Shown: positions 46,009 to 56,510, numbered from the stretch's first letter. The stretch: DNA of 64,000 bases from Bos javanicus (GCF_032452875.1 NC_083879.1:86189572-86253571), one strand, 5' to 3'. Numbers and translations: made by a program. Notes: a model not told the origin generated them from the letters alone.

Positions 46009-46051
<43 letters not shown>
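46005..46051. repeat. (TG)n microsatellite at a SINE tail
   Basis: About 23 TG units with one TATG interruption, abutting the 3'-tail side of the antisense SINE that follows. Confidence 0.97.
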
Positions 46052-46053
<2 letters not shown>

Positions 46054-46240
46054 GTGTCCGGCTTTTTCCACCCCATGGACTATAGCCTGCCAGCCTCCTT
46101 TGTGAGATTCTCCTCTGTGAGATTCTCCAGACGAAAATACTGGACTGGGTGTCATTTCCTTCTCCAGGGCATCTTCCCGACCCAGGATTGGGCTTGCATC
46201 TCTCATGTCTCCTTCATGGGCAGGTTCTTTACCACTAGCA
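46052..46240 (-). mobile_element. Bov-tA SINE, with internal duplication
   Basis: Antisense. A short repeated 'tgtgagattctcc' (46101-46127) expands the body. The tRNA head is truncated near 46240. Confidence 0.9.
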
Positions 46241-46293
46241 AAGGATTTATTGTAGTTATTTTTAAATGGATTAAAGTAATTAATTAATGCAAA

Positions 46294-46502
46294 AGTGAAG
46301 TTGCTCAGTCGTGTCCGACTCTTTGCCACCCCACAGACTGTAGCCCACCAGGCTCCTCCACCCATGGGATTTTCCAGGCAAGAGTACTGGAGTGAGTTGC
46401 CATGTCCTTCTCCAGGGTATCTTCCCAACCCAGTGATCGAACCCACGTCTCCTGTATTGCTGGCAGTTACCTGGCTTTACGGCCTGAGCCACCAAGGAAG
46501 CC
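46294..46502 (-). mobile_element. Bov-tA SINE with target-site duplication
   Basis: Full-length antisense copy flanked by 'taattaatgcaaa' (46281-46293) and 'taattaacgcaaa' (46503-46515), a 13-base duplication with one mismatch. Confidence 0.97.
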
Positions 46503-46704
46503 TAATTAACGCAAACACATCCCTATTGTAATCTCCAGCATGGTAAACATCAATAGATACAATCCACAGACACAAAAGCTCTTTGTGTTTTCCAGCGATT
46601 AGTACAAAGGGCTTTGGGGTCAAGGGTTTGAGAACAGCTGATGCAATCTACACAGAGGGGGTGGGAGGGAGAGTGTCATCAACGAAGGCCGAGGGGCTCC
46701 TGTC

Positions 46705-47010
46705 ACGGACTGAACTGTGTCCCCAAAAGAGACGCCTGCGTTCTGACTCCTGGTGCCTGTGACCATGACCTTGTTTGGAGGTGGGGCCGCTGCAGAGCTA
46801 GCCATGACTGGTGCTGCTATGGGAAGGGGAAGTATGGGCACAGAGACAGACACTCAGAGAAGGAAGACGATCGAGGACAGGAGATGACCACGTGGCCATC
46901 ACGGAGCCAGAGGGGGACAGGAAGGACATCACCGCTTGTCTCTGGACTCCAGCCTCGGGGCTGTGAGACCATCAGCTTCTGCCATGTGAAGCTGCCAGGT
47001 GTGTGGCGCC
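46705..47010 (+). mobile_element. MaLR-type LTR (MLT1-like)
   Basis: Sense LTR with 'ggactgaactgtgtcccc', 'ttgtttggaggtggggc', 'agaggaagac'-like and 'actccagcctcggggctgtg' in MLT1 order. Diverged, no adjoining ERVL internal region. Confidence 0.72.
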
Positions 47011-48379
47011 GCGTCCTGGCCGGCCGGGGACATTCCGCCACCGCGTGTCTGCACCCCGAGCTGGACCAGCGTGAGGGATCGCACCCTCCTCCCAGGAGCC
47101 GCGGAGAAGTGGCCGCCCGTCATCTAACATGGCAGGAACAGGAGATGCAGAGGATCTGGGGCCCGAAGCCCCAGCCTGTGCTGTCTCCCTGGGCTGACTC
47201 GACGGATGACGGCTGTTCTTCTTCCCCAAACCCACTCCTGTGATGCCTCCTGCGTTCACTCAGATTGTTGTCGTCTGAAGAACACGCCACATGCTGAGGC
47301 AGCATTTACCCTTTAGTGGAGGTGATCATACACGAGGTCATTAATTACATCGGCCAAGTACCTAACGGGAAAGTTAATAATTACCATTTTGACTGCTGAA
47401 ACTTGTCAGCGCTTCCAGCCATCAGTTTTATCAACACACTCAGGACGGGATTCAAGCGACACCCAGTCTCTGCTCCGCAGCAGAGGGTACTGGCCGGGGT
47501 GCAAGGGGAGCGGTAACGTTCCTGCCCAGAGATGCGTGAACCCAGGAGAGACACAGATGAGGTGCCCTGGCGGGGCTCGGCGGACTCGGGGTCCCCTCCG
47601 AGAGAATTGCGCGGAGGAGGAGGCTTTGGCCAGGCCGGAGGCAGGTTTGAAGGCTGCCTGGGAACCAGTGGAAGCACGGAGGGGGTTCTTCCCCAGTACT
47701 CGCCCAGGGGAGGGGGCCTCCCACTGAGGCCTGTGCACCCCTCTCACAGTTGCTGTTTCATCTCTGGGGGGGACTGTGGTCTCTCCTCCTAACTTCCACT
47801 CCCCAGGCTTAGGAACCCAGACTTTGTTTTTTCTTTCTTTTCCCTGAGATAGTCTACCTTCCAGAAAGATTCTGAAAAAAAATCTTTCAAATTAACGCAT
47901 TAATGACTTTTCTCAGAGGGAGGTAAAATTGACTTTTAACAGGGGCAAGAACCTTGTGTAACTGAAGCCAACCATGCAGCTCTCTGGGGACCAGGTCTTG
48001 GTAGTCGGGAAGCAGAGGGAGGGGTCCCTGATTGTGAAAAGGGCCCTGACGTCCCAGTCTTCCCGCCGTGGACACTGCTGGACGGAGCCAGACTCTCCAT
48101 AGGCCGGCGTCCGCCGCCTCGGTCTGTCTTCAGAACACTTCCAGGAAATTCTGCCTTTCAACTTCTATTCTCCACCTTTTAGTCTAAAATAGGAAACTCC
48201 CCGAACGGCGGTCTTTGGCCCCGAGGGTTAGGAAGCTATGAGAGCAGAGCCGCAGGGGTGTGTCTGCCCGGCCAGGCGGGGGTCGCGGCTCTCCGGTTGG
48301 TCTCCCGAGTCTAGGACTCACATGTGACCGAGAAACAGGAGGAGCAGCGGCCGGGTCAGCAGGCGCCGACGACCTGTGC
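47011..48379. other. Single-copy DNA
   Basis: No gene recognised. GC-rich frames at 47380-47750 overlap in four frames. An AT-rich strip is at 47330-47400. From about 48240 CpG content rises towards the minisatellite. Confidence 0.45.
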
Positions 48380-48499
48380 GTGTCGGAGCGCGTGTCGGAG
48401 CGCGTGTCGGAGCGCGTGTCGGAGCGCGTGTCGGAGCGCGTGTCGGAGCGCGTGTCGGAGCGCGTGTCGGAGCGCGTGTCGGAGCGCGTGTTGGAGCGT
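48380..48499. repeat. 12-bp CpG-saturated minisatellite, 10 copies
   Basis: Unit 'gtgtcggagcgc', nine identical copies plus a tenth with two C-to-T changes (48488-48499). Each unit contributes three CpGs. Because 12 is a multiple of three and the unit has no stop, all six frames are open, giving tetrapeptide repeats (VSER, CRSA and, antisense, ALRH). Confidence 0.99.
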
Positions 48500-48700
48500 G
48501 AGGTTCCGTTTCCGTTTCAAAACACGTGAACGGACTAGGAACCCGGAAGTTGCGCTTCTTTCCACCGGCTGACCATTTTCAGATGCCTCGGTTGGAGGCT
48601 GCTTTCCGGTGACGTCAGACAGGTCACCCGGGCCTCGGTGCTGGTCCGGGCTCCAGGGTGCCAGGCCCTGCAGCGCCGCCCCACGTCCACACAGGTCAGC
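48500..48700. promoter_or_regulatory. Promoter-like motif cluster beside the CpG minisatellite
   Basis: Within 100 bases lie an E-box CACGTG (48523-48528), an ETS/GABP-type CCGGAAGT (48543-48550) and a palindromic CRE TGACGTCA (48610-48617), in CpG-bearing DNA. These are typical of housekeeping CpG-island promoters that lack a TATA box. No exon is recognised on either side, so the transcript, if any, is unknown. Motif matches are seen; promoter function is inferred. Confidence 0.35.
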
Positions 48701-49459
48701 AGTGAGCAGTCCTCCCCCAGGCCCACTCCAGGGGCGGTGTCGTGATCGTTTTACCCGGCAGAAATCGTGGAACTAGGCTGGTATTGGGGGGGGTGGGGCG
48801 GGGATTATAAGAGACTGATGGAAGGGGAGAAGCCAGCGGTGAGATGCCCCTTCCCTGGCGACTGGTGTTAAGTGCACCAAGTCAGGCCATCCTTAGTGGT
48901 AACTGAGCCACTCACACCGCAGACCAAGTGTTTCCTTCCCCACAGTGAGCTTGCTGGAGGTTCATCCACTCGCAGCGCAGACCGAGTATTTCCTCCCGCA
49001 CAGTGAGCCTGGGCCAGGTCCGTCGGTCTCCATTACGTAGAGAGCACGGTGGTTTCTCACCTCTCCTCATCCTGTCGCTTTCAGCCAGCAGCAGTCTAAT
49101 GTCTGAGCTGAAAAGATGCCTTTATAACCCACTGTCTAGCTTCAGACCTAGAAATCCCTTCCCTGCCCTCCTCAGGGGTGGTTCTGTTACCTGAGGTCAA
49201 GAGGAGTGACATCCTCTGAGTTTACCCCCTAAGTGGGCTGTCCTCGGAGAACCGACCACAGCCTCCCCGTGCTGGAGGTGACACTGGACTTTCTCTCTTG
49301 GAAGCTTCTTCAGACGAGAGCCAAGGACTGAAGCCCAGTCTTCTCAGTCTAGACACGATGTTTTCCTTAGAATGCGGTGCTAGCTTCATTGAAGTTGGAA
49401 TTCTTAGATGATCGGCCACTTCTGGTGCTGGGGACAGAGTCAGGGTCGGCTTGACATTT
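48701..49459. other. Single-copy DNA with imperfect 58-bp duplication
   Basis: A run of nine G with a GGGGTGGGGCGGGG continuation lies at about 48787-48804. Bases 48908-49023 contain two diverged copies of a 58-bp unit ('ccactcacaccgcagacc' / 'ccactcgcagcgcagacc'). Confidence 0.7.
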
Positions 49460-49469
49460 AGTGACTTTA

Positions 49470-49743
49470 TCGGAGAAGGCAATGGCACCCCACTCCAGTA
49501 CTCTTGCCTGGAAAATCCCATGGATGGAGGAGCCTGGTAGGCTCCAGTCCATGGGGTCGCTAAGAGTCGGGCACAACTAAGCGACTTCACTTTCACTTTT
49601 CACTTTCCTGCATTGGAGAAGGAAATGGCAACCCACTCCAGTATTCTTGCCTAGAGAGTCCCAGGGACAGAGGAGCCTAGTGGGCTGCCCTCTATGGGGT
49701 TGCATAGAGTCGGACGCGACTGAGGCGACTTAGCAGCAGCAGC
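49470..49743 (+). mobile_element. Bov-A2 SINE with target-site duplication
   Basis: Sense dimer ending in (AGC)n, flanked by 'agtgacttta' (49460-49469) and 'agtgacttca' (49744-49753). Confidence 0.97.
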
Positions 49744-49753
49744 AGTGACTTCA

Positions 49754-50190
49754 TCCTCGATCGAGGAGAACATTTGTGGCAGGTATGAAAGGGAGGCTGC
49801 TGTGTTGGGTCTTTGGGGGCCACTGAGGTGAGCAGCCAGCGCCAGCCAAGCTGCTGGTCATCTGCGTGGATGGCTTCTCCACAGATGAGCCAGGGACCAG
49901 AGACTCGATTCAAAGTGATGCCCACTGTGCTCTGACTATGACTGTCCACCAGCTGATGGGCTGCCTATGCGTCTGAAGGAGCGGGCAGAGGCCTCTCCAG
50001 CCCTTGCAGTGCCTCTTATTACTGACGTCAGTGTTGAAACTGGAAAATCAAAATAGACAGGGAATCAGAACGTGTCCCACTGGTTTATTTTCTCAACAGC
50101 TTGTGTAAAAACAATGATGATGTCAGCATTTGGAATCTGAGTTAAAATCCAAATTCAAGGTTATCACCAGCCAGCCAAGGTACACGTGCG
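49754..50190. other. Single-copy DNA
   Basis: Nothing recognised. Confidence 0.5.
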
Positions 50191-50198
50191 TTCAAAGC

Positions 50199-50465
50199 TG
50201 TGGTCTTTCCAGTGGCCATGCACAGATTCAAAAGTTGGATCATAAAGAAAGCTATGGGTCTCTCCAGTGGTCATGTACAGATTCAAGAGTTGGATCATAA
50301 AGAAAAGTATGGTCTTTGCAGTGGTCATGTACAGATTCAAGAGTTGGATCATAAAAGTATGGTCTTTGCAGTGGTCATGTACAGATTCCAGAGTTGGATC
50401 ATAAAGAAGGCTGTGGTCTCTCCAGTGGTCATGCACAGATTCGAGAGTTGGATCATAAAGAAGGC
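50199..50465. repeat. Five tandem copies of an internal BovB segment (50-55 bp)
   Basis: The 'agtggtcatg' anchor recurs at 50211 ('agtggccatg'), 50266, 50320, 50370 and 50424, spacings 55, 54, 50 and 54. The segment occurs once in every other BovB copy of the window (for example about 5030-5080). All five share 'acagattc' and 'ggatcataaa' where other copies have 'atggatgtg' and 'ggactgtgaa' or similar, so the expansion followed locus-specific mutation. Confidence 0.95.
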
Positions 50466-50616
50466 TGAGTGTGAAAGAATTGATGCTTTTGAACTGTGGT
50501 GTTGGAGAAGAGCCTTGAGAGTCCCTTGGACTGCAAGGAGATCCAACCAGTCCATCCTAAAGGAGATCAGTCCTGAATATTCACTGGGAGGACTGATGCT
50601 GAAGCTGACACTCTAG
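50200..50616 (+). pseudogene. BovB ORF remnant through the expanded array
   Basis: A 139-codon window is open across the five-copy array and into the C-terminal BovB reading frame. The 54- and 55-base spacings move translation between frames: copies 1, 4 and 5 read in the native BovB phase and copies 2-3 out of phase, returning by the 50-base unit. It ends at a TAG (50614-50616) inside the BovB sequence. Reverse transcriptase catalytic motifs are absent. There is no reason to think it is translated. Confidence 0.75.
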
Positions 50617-50852
50617 TACTTTGGCCACCTGATGCAAATAGCTGACTTGCTGGAAAAGACCCTGATGCTAGGAAAGAGTGAGGGCAAGAGGAGAAGCGGG
50701 TGACAGAGGACAAGATGATTGCATGGCATCACCGACTCAATGGACATGAGTTTGAGCAAGCTCCAGGAATTGGTGATGGACAGGGAAGCCTGGTATGCCA
50801 CATTCCGTGGAATCACAAAGGGTTGGACACAACTTAGAGACTGAACAGCAAC

Positions 50853-53800
50853 ACCACCACCAGCCTGAGTGGGCGATTGCCTTTTCCCTTAGTCTGTGGA
50901 TCTCAGTTAAAGTTATCGAGCTAGTGATGGCTGACTTTTTCAAGGAGCAGTTTGGGTTCAGTTCATTTTGTCTAAGTTGAAAAGCTTGTGTTCCTTTACA
51001 TTTGGCCCCAAAATGGGAGGCTAGTTAATCCATGTTGTGAAGTACACCTTGTCCCATAAAATAAGACACACTGTTCCGAGTACTTTCAAATATGATCCGA
51101 TAATCTGGTATGTTCTTCCTCCAGTGACAAATCTGACTTCAGCTGGTATAAAAGGAAATGAAATGGGAATATTTGGGGGCTGTGCTAGGACAGACTATTA
51201 TGGATTCTCAGACTGAAGCTGTGGTCCTGCCTAACTTTCTCTCCTGAGCTGGGGTGTCGTCAGAGGTTTCAACCTAGATATCGTCCTTTGCTAGAGAGAG
51301 AAAATAAACACCATCATCTCATTATAACAAGGGTTTTACTGGATGGAAGAGGGTGACATGCAAAAATAATTGGAAGGCTACTCCTTGGACTTCCCAAATG
51401 AATCTTCCATGGAGGAGGATGTTTAATTTGCATCAATTATGCAATTCTATTCTCTCTGAAATTGGAGGCTTTCAACCCGCTGGAAGCAGCATGAGCAAAT
51501 GCTGGAATACGGCAGTGCTGCGGGCAGTAAGGAAAAATGCAGGCAAAGAAGGATCGTGGGCTTTGTACCCGAGGCTCTTGCAGTGAGCAAGGAGAGAGAG
51601 CGAGTTACAGGGAAAACCAGATGTGAGATGAGGGTGTGGGGCTGGGCCGCGTTGTTCGCGGTCAGTGGGAGCTTATGGGATGGACGCGTGTGGCTGGAGG
51701 GCTGAGTGGCACCAGGAACAACCAGAAGACAGGCTTCTGGGGGGACTGCACCCCAGCACGTCGTGGCCTGTGCAGCTGTTACGTGAGGAGCTTCTGGACG
51801 TAAGAAGCATCCAGGGGAACGGTAAGAAATGTGGTGGGAAACCGTGGGGGACAAGATGAAAAGGAGGCTATGCGGGGGCCTGGAGCAGGAAAGGGAAGAC
51901 GTGGGCAAGCATGGAGACGCGGGGAGGCGTGAATTCACAGCTAAATGCGCCACGTGGGGAGGACAGCGCATGTCAACCCAGGAGCCGGGAGAGGCGGCGC
52001 TTCCGCGTGTCTGTCCAGGGCTGACGGAAGCCCTGCTGCTGAGTTGCCGCTTCTCTTCAGGATGGGGACGTCGGATCATTAGGGTGGGGGTCGGCCCACG
52101 CTCCCCTGGTGGGATCACGGCCGTCCGCGGGCCGACACCAGCTGCGCCCTGGGGCAGAGCCCCGGTCCCCTCCCTGTGCAGAGACCAGCTTGGGGCTCCC
52201 GAGCCCCAACTCTCCCCAGGAACACTTGTGACCCTCACGCCCACCCTGAGCTGGTTAGCTGGATGGGTTAGCGCCCGACCGCAGGCGCGGCCTCCCGTCC
52301 ACGAGCTCCCCAGAAACGTCCTACTTAAACACGGGGTAGACACCCCGGACGCGCAGGAGGGCGGCGCTTCTCCATCAGGTGGGGTGGCCTCCACGGAGAC
52401 TCAGACCACACATTGCGACCGAAGGCTGATGCGAGGCGGCCGCGTGCCCAGGGGAGGCTCACCGCCCTGACACCCCTTCTGCCGGGCTCCTCCGCAGGGC
52501 TGCGCCCCACGAGCTAGCTGGCTCAGCGTTCCGGAAGCTTCTGCCCTGTGCCCCTGTCTGCCAGCCAGTGTGTCTGCCAGCCACGGGAGAGAGAGCTGCA
52601 GACCCTGAGGGCCCTCCGTGGGGTTTGGGGAGTGAGAATCCCCAGCCGTGCAGGCTGGCTCTGGGGCTGCCCCCTCGCAAAGCGACCACGTCGGGGCGGC
52701 TGTCTCGAGTGCGTCCTCGGCCACCAAGCGGTGCGCTCGCCACTCCCGAGGGCCTGCGGAAGGCTGCGTCTCCCCGAGCAGGAGGACCTGCGCTCAGAGC
52801 TCCGAGCTCGGCAGGCATGCCGGGGCTTCCCCCGGGAGGAGGCGGCTGCCATCTTCTCCCACATCCTCTGTAGCCACCCGTGGAGTCCAGGGCCTGGAGT
52901 GGGCGGCATGTCCTCACTCAGCACCCCCACCGGGCCCGGGTGCTCCGCTCGGGGCCTTCTTGCCCCCAGACTGTTTGGACGATGTCAGCATGCCCGGCAG
53001 CCTCCGGGGTCCCTGCACCGTCCATCCTGAAGTGAAGCCCTCACGGGACCCTGGAGAGGACCGGGTGCCACGGCCCGAGCAGGGAAAGGGCGGGGTCACC
53101 CCAGAAACCCCAGGGCCGGCCGCCCCTGCTCGGTCCTCACCCCTCCACCCACGGCCCGGCCAGGGGGCAGCGGCTGCCGGAGCCCTGGGGTCCCTTTGTT
53201 CCTGGTGCCCTAAAGGCTTGCTGGGAAACCTCCAGTGACTCCCCCCAAGGGCTTTTCTCCGCTCCTCTCGTTCTGTTGAAACGTGACACTCAAAGCAGAG
53301 ATGGAGCAGGGATCACAGGTGCTGTCACGCCCTTGTCAACCAGGTGTGACAGCTCCATCTTCCTAAATTGCCGCTAATCTGCTGGGAGCTCGCCATCGCA
53401 GCCTGCATCGCGCTGTTTGCTCACATTCGGGAACGCTTGAAATTTCCCTTTCGGAGGTGTCACTGTTCGCCATTTAGCGGGTAAGGAGAGCTGTGAGAGC
53501 GGCTTCAAGCACGCGGATTTGGGAAGCTGGGAGAAGCTGATTAGCTATTCAGGGAGAATAATCTTATTGAGAGAAGTAAGAGCTGTATAAAGAATGCTCT
53601 TCCCTTCCCGGGAACAATCTTCTAATTATGTTGTCAAGCTTGCTGTTGAGTCCTTTCCCTGTGCCATTAAGAAACCGTTTTCTATGTTAAGAAAGAGATT
53701 TCCAGATTGTGATGCTGTTTGCTGATTTTTTTTATTTTTTGTTTAAAGAGTCTGTATGTATTAAACCAAACATTAAAAAATGATTCATGCGCAGCGTAAT

Positions 53801-54254
53801 TATTGGAGGCGAGGTTTGGGGACATGGTGGGAGGTGAGAGGAGGGGTGGTGGGACCAGGGGCCGCGGGTTAGGACCCGGGCGATATGGCGAGCGCAGTTG
53901 CTCGCCCTCGGTGTCTGAAAGGGTCAGGAGCAGCGGCAGCAGGTGCAGCTCTAGGTTTTGAGTGAAACAAACATGCCTGGGCGATGGATGCTGCTAATTA
54001 AGAAGGAGAACCGCGCCGTCTGACCTGTGCACAGACAGCCTCCTGACGCCCACTCTCGCTGCTTGAAGGGAAAACCAAGGCAGCCAGGAGGGGGTGCCCG
54101 CCCCGACAGCCTGCAGACCCCCCATGGGGTCTCCCCGCTCTGATCTCAGACCCACTTCCGGCTGGAGAGTCAGGGCCGAGGGAGCAAGCTGCACACCCGC
54201 TCTGCTAGCCCTCTGCTTACAGCCGGCAGTCTCCATGCCATCTGCATGCATGCG
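50853..54254. other. 3.4 kb single-copy region
   Basis: No gene recognised. Bases 51360-51480 are AT-rich with a perfect octamer ATTTGCAT (51426-51433). Bases 51880-53240 are GC- and CpG-rich; long frames there (315 codons antisense at 51447-52394, 213 sense at 51829-52470) overlap each other and lack domains. Bases 53330-53810 form a second AT-rich, conserved-looking block. A CpG-bearing stretch follows at 53860-53900. Confidence 0.45.
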
Positions 54255-54368
54255 CAGTCCCTAAGTCGTGTCCAACTCTGCGACCCCAAGGACTAGCCCA
54301 CCAGGCTTCTCTGTCCATGGGATTTCCCAGGCAAGAATACTGGAGTGGGTTGCCATTTCTTTCTCCGA
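54255..54368 (-). mobile_element. Bov-tA SINE, truncated
   Basis: Antisense tail half only ('gtcgtgtccaactctgcg' to 'ccatttctttctccg'). Confidence 0.9.
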
Positions 54369-54518
54369 TATAAAATGCTAAGAGACATGCATACTGATCA
54401 TAGATATTTTGTGAAAAATAGAAGAGAAAAACGAGAGATGGTGATTTTTAGTCATTTATGATAATTTGTTTATTTCTTTCCAGTCATTTTTTTCTTCATT
54501 TATAGGTAACACCATCTT

Positions 54519-54720
54519 GTTGTTTAGTTGCTAAGTCGTGTCCAACTCTTTGCAACCCCATGGACTATGGCCCACAGGCTCCTCTGTCCATGGGATTCTC
54601 CAGGCAAGAATACTGGAGTGGGTTGCCATTCCCTCCTTCAGAGGATCTTCCCAACCCAGGGATTGAACCTACATCTCCGTATTGACAGGTGGATTCTTCA
54701 CCTCTGAGTTACCAGGAAGT
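54519..54720 (-). mobile_element. Bov-tA SINE
   Basis: Full-length antisense copy ending 'taccaggaagtcc'. Confidence 0.95.
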
Positions 54721-54734
54721 CCATAACCCTGTCT

Positions 54735-55079
54735 GAAATTGCAAGTCACTCAGTCATGTCTGACTCTTAGTGACACCATGGTCTGGAGTGACACCATGGA
54801 CTGTAGCCTGCCCGCTTCCTCTGTTCATGGAATTCTCCAGGCCAGTATACTGGAGTAGGTTGCCATTCCCTTTGCCAGGGGTTTTTCCCAACCCAGGGGT
54901 CGAACCCATTTGTCCCACATTGCAGGCAGATTCTTTACCATCTGAGTCACTAGGGAAGCTCAAGAACACTGGAGTGGGTAGTCTATCCATTCTCCAGCAG
55001 ATCTTCCTGACCCAGGAATCAAACCAGTGTCTCTTACATTGCAAGCAGATTCTTTATCAGCTGAGCTACCAGGGAAGCC
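54735..55079 (-). mobile_element. Dimeric Bov-tA SINE with target-site duplication
   Basis: Same junction type as 5729-6044 ('gggtagtctatccattctcc' at about 54976). A 14-base repeat with two mismatches, 'ccataaccctgtct' (54721-54734) and 'ccataatgctgtct' (55080-55093), flanks it. An 18-base internal duplication ('gtgacaccatgg') lies at 54771-54800. Confidence 0.92.
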
Positions 55080-55097
55080 CCATAATGCTGTCTCAGT

Positions 55098-56330
55098 TCA
55101 GTTCAGTTGCTCGGTCATGTCTGATTCTGTGACCACATGGACTGCTGCACACCAGGCTTCCCTACCCATCACCAACTCTTGGAGCTTGCTCAAACTCATG
55201 TCCATCAAGTCGGTGATGCCATCCAACCATCTCATCCTCTGCCATCCCCTTCTCCTCCTGCCTTCGATCTTTCCCAGCATCAGGGTCTTTTCCAAGGAGT
55301 CAGTTCTTCGCATCAGGTGGCCAAAATGTTGGAGCTTCAGCTTTAGCATCAGTCCTTCCAATGAATATTCAGGATTAATCTCCTTTAGGATGGACTGGTT
55401 GGATCTCCTTGCAGTCCAAGAGACTCTCAAGAGTCTTCTCCAACACCACAGTTCAAAAGCATTAATCCTTTGGCACTCAGCTTTCTTTATAGTCCAACTC
55501 TCAGATCCATACATGACTACTGGAAAAACCATAGCTTTGACTAAATGGACCTTTGTTGGCAAAGTAATGTCTCTGCTTTTTAATATGCTGTCTAGGTTGG
55601 TCATAGTTTTTCTTCCAAGGAGCAAGCATCTTTTAATTTCATGGCTGCAGTCACTATCTGCAGTGATTTTGGAGCCCAAGAAAATAGTCTCTCAGCTTCC
55701 ATTGTTTCCCCCATCTATTTCCCATGAAGTGATGGGACCGGATGCCATGATCTTAGTTTTCTGAATGTTGAGTTTTAAGCCAACTTTTTCACTCTCCTCT
55801 TTCACTTTCATCAAGAGGCTCTTTAGTTCCTCTTGGCTTTCTGCCATAAAGGTGGTGTCACATGCATATCTGAGGTTACTGATATTTCTCCTGGAAATCT
55901 TGATTCCAGTTTGTGCTTCATTCAGCCCGGCATTTCTCATGGTGTACTCTGCATATAAGTTAAATAATCAGGGTGACAATATACAGCCTTGAAGTACTCC
56001 TTTCCCAATTAGGAATCAGTCCATTTTTCCATGTCCAGTTCTAATTGCTTTTTGACCTGCGTACAGATTTCTCAGGAGACAGGTAAGGTGGTCTGGGATT
56101 CCCATCTCTTGAAGAATTTTCCACAGTTTGTTGTGATTCATAAAGTCGAAAGCTTTGGCATAATCAATAATGCAGTAGATGTTTTTCTGGAATTCTCTTG
56201 CTTTTTCGATGATCCAGCGGATGTTGGCAATTTGATCTCTGCTTCCTTTGCCTTTTCTAAATCCAGCTTGAACATCTGGAAGTTCACAGTTCACGTACTG
56301 TTGAAGCCTGGCTTGGAGAATTCTGAGCAT
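55098..56330 (-). pseudogene. BovB reverse transcriptase remnant with altered catalytic motif
   Basis: Three open segments on the minus strand (56330-56016, 55940-55692, 55679-55098) share one frame, separated by stops and by compensating small indels around 55680-55710. The catalytic motif YADD reads YACD (complement of 55857-55868): the first Asp, which binds the catalytic metal in this family, is Cys. It is therefore inactive even apart from its frame lesions and 5' truncation. The basic, Trp- and Cys-rich C-terminal region is recognisable. Confidence 0.9.
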
Positions 56331-56336
56331 GACTTT

Positions 56337-56510
56337 GCTGGCGTGTGTGATGAGTGCAGTTGTGCGGTAGTGTGAGACGAGTGCAGCTGTGCGGTGGTGT
56401 GAGCATTCTTTGCTAGCGTGTGAGACGCGTGCAGCTGTGCGGTGGTGTGAGCATTCCTTGCTAGCGTGTGAGACGCGTGCAGCTGTGCGGTGGTGTGAGC
56501 ATTCCTTGGT
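56337..56510. repeat. 48-bp tandem expansion inside BovB
   Basis: The 'gtgcggt' anchor recurs at 56362, 56389, 56437 and 56485 (spacings 27, 48, 48). The segment is single in the 27892-29213 copy (about 29148-29209). As 48 is a multiple of three, a sense-strand frame at 56389-56778 reads a 16-residue repeat by chance. Confidence 0.94.

Larger units (their letters stand above)
50195..50852 (+). mobile_element. BovB LINE fragment carrying an internal tandem expansion
   Basis: Sense copy of the BovB 3' region from the 'aagctgtggtctttccagtgg' segment to the 'gactgaacagcaac' tail. The first 270 bases are a five-fold repetition of one internal segment (next entry). Otherwise it is collinear with the 4331-5461 copy from about 5080 onward. 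Confidence 0.95.

Noticed and set aside
48260..48572. Frames coding VSER / CRSA / ALRH repeats
   Set aside because: All six frames are open across a 12-bp repeat; coding cannot be inferred.
50199..50465. CRISPR-like regular spacing of repeats
   Set aside because: Units are contiguous without variable spacers, derive from BovB, and the genome is mammalian.
51447..52394. 315-codon antisense frame
   Set aside because: Overlaps a 213-codon sense frame and spans both AT-rich and CpG-rich compositions. No domain.
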